A stretch of DNA of 64,000 nucleotides from Dialister histaminiformans (GTDB taxonomy: Bacteria > Bacillota > Negativicutes > Veillonellales > Dialisteraceae). The notes below the pieces were generated by a model. The model saw nothing but the letters and a program-made list of their open reading frames with translations, was not told the origin of the DNA and ran no database searches. The position numbers and the translations under genes were made by a program. Of the stretch, positions 1 through 7,392 are shown piece by piece (the stretch's first letter is position 1; each line of letters starts with the position of its first letter). The stretch covers positions 124,001 through 188,000 of the forward strand of contig NZ_FMXA01000003.1 in the NCBI RefSeq assembly GCF_900103425.1, given 5' to 3'.

Positions 1-318
1 ATCTGCACCGAAGGGATGAGCCCACGCACAGCCGGCATTGATATAGGTATCGCTGCCCGGACTCTGCAGCTTGGAGCCTGGGAGAAGCAGGTAGGCAGCT
101 GTATCCTTTTAAATGTTGAATTTCCAAAGATTCTTCCTGCCATCGGCAATGTGCCGACAACCTGGCAGCCGGCACTGGCACTTGCGCTGGGGTATCCGGA
201 TCATACCAGTACCATAGTCGACATGCCTGCCGATGGTTCCACTGCCTACACCGTAGATGAACAACGCAATTATTATGTTCCTAAGAGAAAAAAAGAAGAT
301 ATTCTTCTCTGGAAATAA
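1..318 (+). CDS. Nitroreductase family protein, C-terminal part (5' end outside window)
   Basis: The reading frame is open from the first base and ends with TAA at 318, leaving about 105 residues of the C-terminus. It begins within the SPRTAGIDIGIAARTL stretch, followed by a WEKQVGSCIL segment and a GYPDHT turn. This matches the C-terminal part of FMN-dependent nitroreductases, where the Gly-Ile-Ala helix precedes the glycine-rich segment that closes the flavin site. The apparent ATG at 16 is internal, because the frame runs upstream of it without a stop. A strong hairpin terminator follows at 330, so this is the last gene of its transcript. The family reduces nitro compounds, quinones or flavins with NAD(P)H; the substrate cannot be told from this fragment. 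Confidence 0.75.
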   Translation: MCTEGMSPRTAGIDIGIAARTLQLGAWEKQVGSCILLNVEFPKILPAIGNVPTTWQPALALALGYPDHTSTIVDMPADGSTAYTVDEQRNYYVPKRKKEDILLWK

Positions 319-329
319 GAACTTGAAAA

Positions 330-374
330 GGATGCTTTCTGTACCACATATGAGTACAGAAAGCATCCTTTTTC
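330..374 (+). terminator. Rho-independent terminator after the nitroreductase gene
   Basis: A 14-bp perfect stem (GGATGCTTTCTGTA with its complement at 355-368) encloses an 11-base loop and is followed by five T. The nitroreductase and the minus-strand aminotransferase converge here. Confidence 0.85.
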
Positions 375-398
375 ATTTCCAGAAACGGAAGATTATGC

Positions 399-1760
399 TT
401 ACCAGCCATGCCGATAGCTCAGCACTTCGTCTGGAATATTTCCCTCTTCAAGGTCTGTAATCGCCTCATCAAGAATAACAAATCCTTCATGCAGCTTTTC
501 CGGCCGGATATTGAGCGGCGGCTGAATCCTCAGTACATTTAGCCCCAGCGTAATCAGTATGAGCCCTTTTTCATAAGCTCTGAAAATAATTTTAAATACC
601 CCATCCACATCCGGTACCTTACATCCCTCAGAGTCCTTTTTCACAATCAGAATCCCCTGGGACATTCCCAACCCGCGGAAAGAATCCACTGTCTCCGGAT
701 GTTTTCTCTTTAATTCCTTCATTTCGTCTACAATCTGGCAGGAATTATTTTTCAGGATATTTTGGAACTCATCCGTCTCATAATAATCAAAGGCTGCCCT
801 TCCAGCTGCACAGGCCAGAGCATTGCCACTCAGAGTAAAGACATGTGCCGGCGCCGGAAGAGAATTCATAATTTCCTCCCGTGCCATAAAGGCCCCCAGT
901 GTCAGACTTCCACCTATGGATTTTCCCATGATGATACCATCTGGAATAATTCCCTGATAATGTTCAATGCCAAAAAACTTTCCGGTTCTCCAGAATCCCT
1001 GCTGCACTTCTTCTGAAATAAACAGAATTCCATTCTTTTTGCATAAGTCATAAAGCTTTCTCATAAATATGGGATGAGCCGGCAGAATCCCCGCATCCCC
1101 CTGAATTGGTTCGATAATAACCGCTGCCACTTCATCAGCCGGCATATAGAGCTGAAAAGCTTCTTCTATCGCTCTGGTACCTTCTCTCTCTGCGATTTCA
1201 TCGCTTACATCCGTACCGAAAAACGGAAAATGATAAATTTCCGGCATAAATGGCCCCATCTTCGCATGCATACGTGGAGTGCATGTCGTCATTGTGCTGG
1301 CACAGTAGGTATTTCCATGATATCCGTTAATAAAAGTAATAATCTTCGTACGGCCAGTATAGGCACGGGCAAACTTCACCGCCGCGTCATTACAGTCTGA
1401 CCCGCAGTTTCCATAGCAGATTTTAGCCTTTACACCGCCCGGATATCTGGAAACCAGCCGTTCGGCATAGGATATCATCGGTTCATTATACGAATATCCG
1501 CCATTATACTGCGTACATTTCTCCAGCTGTTCCCTAATCGCCTGATTAATATGTACATTAGCACTCCCCAGATTCAGTGAAGAGGCGCTGGAAAGAAAAT
1601 CTATATATTCATTTCCATCTACATCAGTCAGCATTTCTCCCCGTGCCCGGTCAATGACAAAGGGATAGGATGATAAGTGCTGACATGTGGCAATAACTTT
1701 CCTGTCCCGTTCCACCAGCGCTTCACTTTCAGGTATGTGTTTCTTAATCTTATAGACCAT
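399..1760 (-). CDS. Class III PLP-dependent aminotransferase, isoleucine 2-epimerase/GABA-aminotransferase-like
   Basis: A 453-residue fold-type I PLP enzyme. The frame opens at 1805, but the ATG at 1760 is preceded by an AAGGGAAGG ribosome site and gives the family's usual length. Visible class III features are a GNCGSDCNDAAVKFARAYTG cofactor-phosphate segment, the IIEPIQGDAG motif, and GKSIGG with the expected Schiff-base lysine. Overall it resembles 4-aminobutyrate aminotransferases, and by recall it is closest to the Lactobacillus isoleucine 2-epimerase group, for example in the late APAHVFTLSGNALACAA segment. The position that normally carries Asp-Glu-Val-Gln, where Asp contacts the pyridine nitrogen, reads Glu-Glu-Val-Gln. 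It stands alone between terminators. It may racemise or transaminate an aliphatic amino acid; the substrate is not settled by sequence. Confidence 0.8.
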   Translation of the reverse strand: MVYKIKKHIPESEALVERDRKVIATCQHLSSYPFVIDRARGEMLTDVDGNEYIDFLSSASSLNLGSANVHINQAIREQLEKCTQYNGGYSYNEPMISYAERLVSRYPGGVKAKICYGNCGSDCNDAAVKFARAYTGRTKIITFINGYHGNTYCASTMTTCTPRMHAKMGPFMPEIYHFPFFGTDVSDEIAEREGTRAIEEAFQLYMPADEVAAVIIEPIQGDAGILPAHPIFMRKLYDLCKKNGILFISEEVQQGFWRTGKFFGIEHYQGIIPDGIIMGKSIGGSLTLGAFMAREEIMNSLPAPAHVFTLSGNALACAAGRAAFDYYETDEFQNILKNNSCQIVDEMKELKRKHPETVDSFRGLGMSQGILIVKKDSEGCKVPDVDGVFKIIFRAYEKGLILITLGLNVLRIQPPLNIRPEKLHEGFVILDEAITDLEEGNIPDEVLSYRHGW

Positions 1761-1834
1761 AATCCTTCCCTTCTTTCTCTGCATTCCGCAGTCTGTCCTC
1801 TTCATATCATACCGCTCACTGTATATAAAACAAA

Positions 1835-1864
1835 GCAGGGAAAATGTTCTTTCATTTTCCCTGC
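1835..1864 (-). terminator. Terminator of the SIMPL-domain gene
   Basis: A 12-bp stem (GCAGGGAAAATG with its complement) has a short loop. On the minus strand it is followed by a T-rich stretch. It lies just past the stop of the gene ending at 1899. Confidence 0.75.
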
Positions 1865-1898
1865 CCTGTTTTCATTTACTGAACCGGTTTTCCTGATT

Positions 1899-2612
1899 TC
1901 AGTTAATTTGGAAGGTAGCCCCTACAGAAGCTGTAATGTCCTGTTCTGTCGGTTCCAGTGAGGTTTCCTGACGCACAGCCGCATTGTCTGCAGCGGCCAG
2001 CTTCATAGTTCTGTACTGAACTGTCGGCTCTTCGTTGTTGCTCTGATCATAGAGAGAAACGGTGGAAATAACCCGCTTTCCTACGGCCTGTGCCATAACA
2101 GTGGCCTTGCGCAGTGCCGATTTGGTAGCAATGGCCAGTGCACGATCCTGATACATCGCCGGATCTTTCAGCCCAAACGATACCGAATCAACGTAACTTG
2201 CTCCGGCATCTACTGCAGCATCCATCACTTTCCCTGTAATCCGTACATTATCCACCTGTACTTTCAGGACATTATGCGCCCTGTATCCGGTAAGCACCGA
2301 TTTTCCGTTCTTTTCATACCGATATTCCGGACTTACACTGTAACCAGTGGTTTCCAGACGGGACACGTTGGCTCCTGCCGCAATTACTGCTCGTCTGACT
2401 TTAGCCATAGTCATCGCATTAGCCGAAGAGGCTGCACTGGCATTGTCCGCACGGGAATCCACCGTAACCTGGAAAGTAGCCATATCCGCAGGAATAGTGA
2501 TTTTGGCAGTCCCGGTAGTATAAATAGTATGCATGGTATCTTCTGCATGTACTGTTACAGCAGAAGCCATCAATAACCCTGTCGCACACAGTGCAATTAA
2601 TTTCTTATTCAT
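1899..2612 (-). CDS. SIMPL-domain (DUF541) secreted protein
   Basis: A 237-residue protein starting at MNKKLIALC, which is preceded by an AAGGGGAATG ribosome site. The upstream extension of the frame has no ribosome site. Residues 1-23 form a typical signal peptide (basic start, hydrophobic core, VHA-E cleavage region), so the mature protein is exported. The body carries SIMPL/DUF541 features: an early TGTAKITIPADMATFQV strand, the ETTGYSVSPEYRY segment, and the conserved GYRAHNVLKVQV stretch followed by a VDAGASYVDSVSFGL region. E. coli YggE is the best-known relative, linked to oxidative stress, but the biochemical role of the family is unclear. It is a single-gene transcription unit between two terminators. 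Confidence 0.85.
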   Translation of the reverse strand: MNKKLIALCATGLLMASAVTVHAEDTMHTIYTTGTAKITIPADMATFQVTVDSRADNASAASSANAMTMAKVRRAVIAAGANVSRLETTGYSVSPEYRYEKNGKSVLTGYRAHNVLKVQVDNVRITGKVMDAAVDAGASYVDSVSFGLKDPAMYQDRALAIATKSALRKATVMAQAVGKRVISTVSLYDQSNNEEPTVQYRTMKLAAADNAAVRQETSLEPTEQDITASVGATFQIN

Positions 2613-2722
2613 TTTACATTCCCCTTTCAAAATAGAAAGCATGCTATCTATTTTCTGTATTAAGAACATTATATAGATTTTACCCATTACAGTCAATGTC
2701 ATCCATTGAATTCTGCCAATAC

Positions 2723-2750
2723 AAAAAGGAGCCCCTATGGACTCCTTTTT
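2723..2750 (-). terminator. Terminator of the first binding-protein gene
   Basis: A hairpin with AAAAAGGAG and CTCCTTTTT arms around a 10-base loop. It is symmetric enough to work in both directions and lies just downstream of the stop codon at 2766. Confidence 0.8.
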
Positions 2751-2765
2751 CTTTTTTATTGTTAA

Positions 2766-3908
2766 TCAGTTAGCTGCCTGGAAAACTCCATCATTCATCT
2801 TCAGCAATACCAGATCAACTACCGGATCACGCTTTTCATTAAAGCTGAAAGTGCCGCAAACCCCGTTGAAATTTTTCATCTGGGCCATAGCATCGCGAAT
2901 CTTAGCCTTGTCGGTTGTTGTGCCGGCCCTCTTCATAGCGTCTACTACCATGTATACTCCATCATAGGCCCCGGCTGCAAACTGATCCGGTGCATGACCA
3001 TACTTCTTAGTGTAGTTGGCCACAAATGCCTTGGTCTTTTCATCATTGCGATTTGGAGACCACATAGAGGAAACATACACATTGTCAGCTGCCTTTCCGG
3101 CCAGTTTTCCCAGTTCAGGGGAAACGAATCCATTGTCACCCAGTACTGGCTGATTCATACCCATTTCACGCATCTTCTTCAGAATCAATGCCCCTTCCTG
3201 GTACAGAGAGCAAATGACTACTGCATCCGGATTCTTCCCCTGAATATTGGTCAGCTGAGCAGAGAAATCACTATCCTTACTTGCAAAAGTCTCTTTAGCT
3301 ACAATGTTGACTCCTTCTGCCTTCAGCGCCTGTTCGAAGTATTTTTCCGCCGTTACATGTTGTTCATTATCATTAGCATAGAGAATGGCTACATTCTTAT
3401 ATCCCAGCATAGCATGCGTTTTCTTTACCGTCTGTGGTATGTTCATCGATTCCGGTACGGAGTTTCTGAACAGATAATTGCCTCCATCCGTCATACCTTC
3501 CGCAGTAATGGAAATCCCCAGTGTAGGTATACCTGCCTGCTGTGTCATCGGCCATACCGCCTTAGCTTCATTGGAAGTCATTGGTCCAATGATAACCGAA
3601 ACATGATTTCCCATCATTTTCTGTGCTGCATTGATAGCATCCTGCGGAGCGCCTTTGGAATCCTCGGTCTGAATATTTACCTTAAATCCGCTCTTATTGA
3701 TTTCTTCAGCAGCCATATTGATTCCTTCCTGCTGAGAAATCCCATAGGCTGATGCACTGCCACTCAGTGCAGCGATAAATCCTATCTGTGCTGTATCATT
3801 GCTGCCAGAAGCAGCTCCCTCTTTGTTTCCACAGCCTGTCATGCCTGCTGCCACTGCTGCAATAATCATAGCGGCACCGATTGTTTTCACTGTCTTTGAA
3901 AATTTCAT
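2766..3908 (-). CDS. Branched-chain amino acid ABC transporter substrate-binding lipoprotein (LivJ/LivK-like)
   Basis: A 380-residue type I periplasmic-binding-fold lipoprotein. The signal peptide ends in a lipobox (GMTGC, Cys about residue 26) followed by a Ser/Gly-rich linker. The mature part starts with IGFIAALSGSASAYG, typical of the Leu/Ile/Val-binding Peripla_BP_6 family. It continues with the IGPMTSNEAKAV ligand loop and a DKDSDFSAQL-type segment. It is about 65-70% similar by eye to the protein encoded divergently at 4937. No permease or ATPase genes are next to it, so the partner transporter must lie elsewhere. The T-box leader upstream (3931-4310), with a likely Leu specifier, supports a role in leucine or general branched-chain uptake. 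The ATG at 3908 has a GGGAGGAAT ribosome site. Confidence 0.88.
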   Translation of the reverse strand: MKFSKTVKTIGAAMIIAAVAAGMTGCGNKEGAASGSNDTAQIGFIAALSGSASAYGISQQEGINMAAEEINKSGFKVNIQTEDSKGAPQDAINAAQKMMGNHVSVIIGPMTSNEAKAVWPMTQQAGIPTLGISITAEGMTDGGNYLFRNSVPESMNIPQTVKKTHAMLGYKNVAILYANDNEQHVTAEKYFEQALKAEGVNIVAKETFASKDSDFSAQLTNIQGKNPDAVVICSLYQEGALILKKMREMGMNQPVLGDNGFVSPELGKLAGKAADNVYVSSMWSPNRNDEKTKAFVANYTKKYGHAPDQFAAGAYDGVYMVVDAMKRAGTTTDKAKIRDAMAQMKNFNGVCGTFSFNEKRDPVVDLVLLKMNDGVFQAAN

Positions 3909-3930
3909 AATTATTCCTCCCGGTAATATG

Positions 3931-4310
3931 CAAAAAGCAGAAATCCTGCCCTTTATAACATGCCAGGGGCGCTTCTGCGCGGTACCACCCTGATTTATTT
4001 CTCATGGATATTTCAGAATCGCAGATATTTGCCTGGGTACGACCGGCCATATATTCCTGTAAAACGAATACAAAAAAGCCCCTGTCTGCCATCTCTGGCA
4101 GACAGGGGCGACATATCGCGGTACCACCCTGCATTATACTCTGAAAAAATCCTATCCGTAACGGGGATTGCCGCCCTCTCTACTACAGGTTCGATTGGGA
4201 GCTCTCAGGAGAGTTCGTCATATGCTTAATACCGGTTTGCACCATCCACCGGCTCTCTGTAATCTCCACATATCACTTTGCCCTGATCATCGCTTATCTC
4301 GTTTGAGATT
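3931..4310 (-). promoter_or_regulatory. T-box leader, probable leucine specifier (CTC), with duplicated antiterminator/terminator module
   Basis: The leader of the binding-protein gene at 3908. A stem I region (about 4190-4300) carries the characteristic AGAGAGCCGGTGG segment. The probable specifier is CTC (Leu), complementary to 4211-4213, in the context GAA-CTC-TCC. The first T-box sequence (AGGGTGGTACCGCG, complement at 4117-4130) is followed by a strong terminator at 4071-4110. A second, identical T-box sequence at 3978-3991 is followed by its own terminator at 3931-3978. The roughly 85 bases between the modules are too short for a second stem I. Uncharged tRNA-Leu is expected to favour readthrough; using two modules in series is inferred to tighten the switch. 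Confidence 0.87.
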
Positions 4311-4316
4311 GTTTGT

Positions 4317-4345
4317 ATTATACCGTTGCCCTCTTACCCTGTCAA
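4317..4345 (-). promoter_or_regulatory. Consensus sigma-A promoter of the Leu T-box transcript
   Basis: On the minus strand TTGACA (complement at 4340-4345) and TATAAT (complement at 4317-4322) are separated by 17 bases, a perfect match to consensus. Transcription would start near 4310, at the 5' end of the T-box leader. Confidence 0.85.
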
Positions 4346-4499
4346 CGATAAATTTAAATATTTATTTTTGTGAAATATATCTGGGAATATTCCTTTTGTT
4401 TGTTCAACCAAAAGGCTGTAGATTCACAGTATTTTTTTACATCTTCCCAAGTTTCCTATATCATAAAATAACATTTCTATAAATTTCAATGTTTTTATG

Positions 4500-4528
4500 T
4501 TGACAGGACATCAGGCTGCCTGTATACT
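4500..4528 (+). promoter_or_regulatory. Near-consensus sigma-A promoter of the Ile T-box transcript
   Basis: TTGACA at 4500-4505 and TATACT at 4523-4528 with a 17-base spacer. The T-box stem I begins a few bases after the expected start site. Confidence 0.85.
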
Positions 4529-4534
4529 TAGTAC

Positions 4535-4875
4535 AACTTTTACATGAAACAAACGATGAACGAGACGTTATGGGTCCAGAAGCTTCAGAGAGCCGGTGGG
4601 CGGTGAAAACCGGTGCTTTCTCCCATATAAATCACTCGAGAGTTTCCAGGCTGAAATTAATCAGGTCTGGCGGCCTTCCCCGTTATGGAACAGTGCTGGA
4701 TAGCCAAAGTACAATGCAAGGTGGTAACGCGCGAGTCGCCCTTGTCCGATTCAGGACAAGGGCGTTTATATTATTCCACCACATAACGGAGGCCAGTCTT
4801 AGCCAGAGTGAAAAATCAGAGTGGTAACGCGCACAGGCGCCTCTGGAAAGAGAAATCTTTCCAGAGGCTTTTTTC
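4535..4875 (+). promoter_or_regulatory. T-box leader, probable isoleucine specifier (ATC), with duplicated antiterminator/terminator module
   Basis: The leader of the binding-protein gene at 4937. Stem I contains AGAGAGCCGGTGG and a matching GAAAACCGGT arm. Aligned to the Leu leader on the opposite strand, the specifier position reads ATC (4631-4633), an Ile codon. The first T-box sequence, AAGGTGGTAACGCG (4718-4731), precedes a GC-rich hairpin at 4737-4770 with a weak T run. The second, AGAGTGGTAACGCG (4818-4831), precedes a strong terminator at 4839-4875. Both differ from the common form in having TAACGCG for TACCGCG. No second stem I fits between the two modules. Confidence 0.82.
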
Positions 4876-4936
4876 ATGAAAAGTCAATATCCATAAACTA
4901 TTCTGACAATTAAAACGAAAGAAGAGGGGTTCAACA

Positions 4937-6085
4937 ATGAGCATGGGAAAAAAATGGATGAAGCGTGTAGCTGTAAGTATGATGGTGGCCTGCGCCATTG
5001 CTGGGCTCTCCGGCTGTGGTAACAAGGAAGATTCTTCCTCCGCATCTGGCAGCAATGTAGCTAAAGTAGGATTTATCAATGGCACCACCGGTGCAGTAGC
5101 AGGATATGGCCTGTCTGAACAACAGGGGCTCAACCTGGCAGTTGAAGAAATAAATAAAGAAGGAAAGATTCATTTAGAGGTAGAAGAACAGGATACCCAG
5201 GGACAGGTTTCCCAGGCAGTTAATGTGGTTCAAAAAATGATTGGTGACCATAAGTCTGTACTTATCGGACCGCTCATTTCCTCTGAATACAAGGCAGTAA
5301 GCCCTCTGGTTGAACAGGCTAAAATTCCTCTGGTCGGGGTAGCCATCACCGCTGAAGGCGCTACCGATAATTCCAATTATCTGTTCCGCGTCTGTGTTCC
5401 GGAATCTGAAAACATTCCGCAGACAGTAAATAAGACCCACGAAAAGCTGGGATATAAGACCGCAGCTATTCTTTATTCTTCCAATAATGAACATCAGGTT
5501 TCTGCCTACAAGGTATTCAAACGTTCTCTGGAAGCTGCCGGTGTAAAGATTGTAGACACAGAAACCTTTGCTGATAAGGACAGCGATTTCTCCGCACAGC
5601 TCACCAAGATTGAAGCGGCTAAGCCGGATGTAGTCGTAGTTGCCGCTTATTATCAGGAAGGCGCACTCATTCTGAAGAAGATGCGCGAAATGGGAATGAA
5701 TCAGCCGGTACTGGGCGACAATGGATTTATGTCCCCTGAGCTGACCAAGATGGCCGGTGCTGCCGCCAATAACGTTTATGTTTCTTCTATGTGGACTCCG
5801 GAAAGAAATAATCCGGAAACCAAAAACTTCGTTGAAAAGTTCAAGGCTAAGTATGGACAGGAACCTGATAATTTCGCAGCCTGCGCTTATGTAGCCATGA
5901 AGTATGTGGCTAAAGCTATGGAAACTGCAGGTACTACCACCGATACTGCAAAGATTCGTGATGCCATGGCCAATATCAAGAACTTTAATTCGGCTACCGG
6001 TCCGCTTTCTTTCAACAATAAGGGAACCCCGGACGTTGACCTGGTACTCCTGAAGATTGAAAACGGCCAGTATAAGGCTCAGTAA
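4937..6085 (+). CDS. Branched-chain amino acid ABC transporter substrate-binding lipoprotein (LivJ/LivK-like), second copy
   Basis: A 382-residue paralogue of the protein encoded divergently at 2766-3908. It has a signal peptide ending in a GLSGC lipobox (Cys about residue 30), a Ser-rich linker, then VGFINGTTGAVAGYG and the IGPLISSEYKAVSPLV ligand loop. The segment around LILKKMREMGMNQPVLGDNG is identical in both copies, pointing to a fairly recent duplication or gene conversion. The ATG follows an AGAGGGG ribosome site. It is a single-gene unit: T-box leader before, terminator at 6114 after. The Ile specifier in the leader suggests that the two paralogues respond to different amino acid shortages. 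Ligand specificity cannot be read from the sequence. Confidence 0.88.
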   Translation: MSMGKKWMKRVAVSMMVACAIAGLSGCGNKEDSSSASGSNVAKVGFINGTTGAVAGYGLSEQQGLNLAVEEINKEGKIHLEVEEQDTQGQVSQAVNVVQKMIGDHKSVLIGPLISSEYKAVSPLVEQAKIPLVGVAITAEGATDNSNYLFRVCVPESENIPQTVNKTHEKLGYKTAAILYSSNNEHQVSAYKVFKRSLEAAGVKIVDTETFADKDSDFSAQLTKIEAAKPDVVVVAAYYQEGALILKKMREMGMNQPVLGDNGFMSPELTKMAGAAANNVYVSSMWTPERNNPETKNFVEKFKAKYGQEPDNFAACAYVAMKYVAKAMETAGTTTDTAKIRDAMANIKNFNSATGPLSFNNKGTPDVDLVLLKIENGQYKAQ

Positions 6086-6113
6086 GCATACGGGAACTCT
6101 ATCCCGGAATCAC

Positions 6114-6147
6114 AGAAAAGGGCACAGCCAGCGCTGTGCCCTTTTTG
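6114..6147 (+). terminator. Terminator of the second binding-protein gene
   Basis: The stem AAAGGGCACAGC / GCTGTGCCCTTT has a 4-base loop and is followed by T's. Confidence 0.85.
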
Positions 6148-6294
6148 ATTGCGTGAAAACACTCAGCCGATACCCGGTTTTCTGCTGGAAAGGTGTTCTT
6201 AAATTGTTCTTTAAGATTTCTTTAATTCTCCCTGTTACTATAACTATGCGAATATAATCAGTCAGCCGGAAATTTCCGTCCCTCTATTTTTATT

Positions 6295-6323
6295 TAGACC
6301 GGGAAATCAGTAAATGGTATACT
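6295..6323 (+). promoter_or_regulatory. Possible promoter of the glycosyltransferase gene
   Basis: TATACT (6318-6323) lies 17 bases after TAGACC (6295-6300), a weak -35 match. The start codon is 33 bases downstream. Confidence 0.5.
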
Positions 6324-6355
6324 AAAGAGTAACAAACGAAGGAAGGATTAATGCC

Positions 6356-7318
6356 ATGATATCTATCGTCACACCTGTTTATAACGAAGAAGATAATATC
6401 GTCTTTTTTTACAATGCCGTAACCCAGGTCATGAAAAACACATCGTATGACTACGAACTCCTCTTTGTCAATGATGGTTCACGCGACAAGACCGAAATGC
6501 TTATCAACCAGCTGGCCCAGAAGGATTCTCATGTCCGTGCCCTCACATTTGCACGCAATTTTGGACATCAGATTGCCATCACCTGCGGTATGGATATGGC
6601 ATGCGGCGATGCGGTAATCACTATGGACGGAGACATGCAGCATCCACCGGAACTTATCCCGGTCCTTCTGGAAAAATGGCGAGAAGGATTTGATATTGTG
6701 CAAACCGTCCGAACTGCCACAGAAGATGCTGGCTTCATAAAGAGAATGACTTCATCCGGTTATTATGCATTTATCAACTCTATTTCAAAAACCCCCATCG
6801 TTCCCGGTGGTTCTGATTTCCGGCTTATGGATAAAAAAGCCATACAGGTATTCCGCCGTTTCAGAGAACACAGCCGTTTTATCCGGGGAATTGTAGGCGG
6901 CATGGGCTTTAAACAGACAACCATCGAATTTGAAGCACCTAAACGTCATGCGGGAGTCTCTAAATTTTCCATGAAGAAAATGCTGCATTTCGCTATGGAT
7001 GGTGTAATCACCAATTCCACTATTCCCCTTCATCTGGCTTTCTATATAGGCATCCTTGCAGCACTGGCTGGCGGGCTCCTGATCCTTCATGTCATTTACT
7101 GCTATATTACCGGATCCGCCGTTCCAGGCTGGTCCACCATGACTATCCTGATTTCCCTTTTTGGAAGTATCAACCTTATGGGGCTGGGTATTCTGGGGGA
7201 ATACGTAGGGAAAATCCTGGAAGAAACCAGAAACCGCCCTCTTTACTGGCTGTCCAACGATACGGCCATGGATAAATCCACCCCTTATTACAAGGCACAT
7301 AATCATTCCGGTACCTGA
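6356..7318 (+). CDS. Membrane-anchored family 2 glycosyltransferase (GtrB/ArnC-like)
   Basis: A 320-residue protein. The N-terminal GT-A domain (about 1-215) opens with SIVTPVYNEEDNI, contains VNDGSRD, and has the metal-binding Asp-Gly-Asp in ITMDGDMQHP, plus GGSDFRLMD in the acceptor region. Two membrane helices follow at about residues 228-250 and 262-285, with the LGEYVGKI(L/Y)EETRNRP end typical of this group. Relatives (GtrB, ArnC, YkoT) transfer a sugar from a nucleotide donor to undecaprenyl phosphate on the inner face of the membrane. No flippase or partner enzyme is adjacent, so the sugar and the final polymer are unknown. The gene is monocistronic, with a terminator at 7351. Confidence 0.88.
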   Translation: MISIVTPVYNEEDNIVFFYNAVTQVMKNTSYDYELLFVNDGSRDKTEMLINQLAQKDSHVRALTFARNFGHQIAITCGMDMACGDAVITMDGDMQHPPELIPVLLEKWREGFDIVQTVRTATEDAGFIKRMTSSGYYAFINSISKTPIVPGGSDFRLMDKKAIQVFRRFREHSRFIRGIVGGMGFKQTTIEFEAPKRHAGVSKFSMKKMLHFAMDGVITNSTIPLHLAFYIGILAALAGGLLILHVIYCYITGSAVPGWSTMTILISLFGSINLMGLGILGEYVGKILEETRNRPLYWLSNDTAMDKSTPYYKAHNHSGT

Positions 7319-7350
7319 CCTGATTTCCCGGTCATACCCTGTTATCATCC

Positions 7351-7379
7351 AAAGACTGTGAACCCTCACAGTCTTTTTT
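7351..7379 (+). terminator. Terminator directly abutting the ribosome site of the RuBisCO-like gene
   Basis: AAGACTGTGA / TCACAGTCTT stem with a tiny loop and six T's. The T run ends at 7379 and the GAAAGGAG ribosome site of the next gene begins at once, leaving no room for a promoter in between. Confidence 0.85.
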
Positions 7380-7392
7380 GAAAGGAGTCAGA

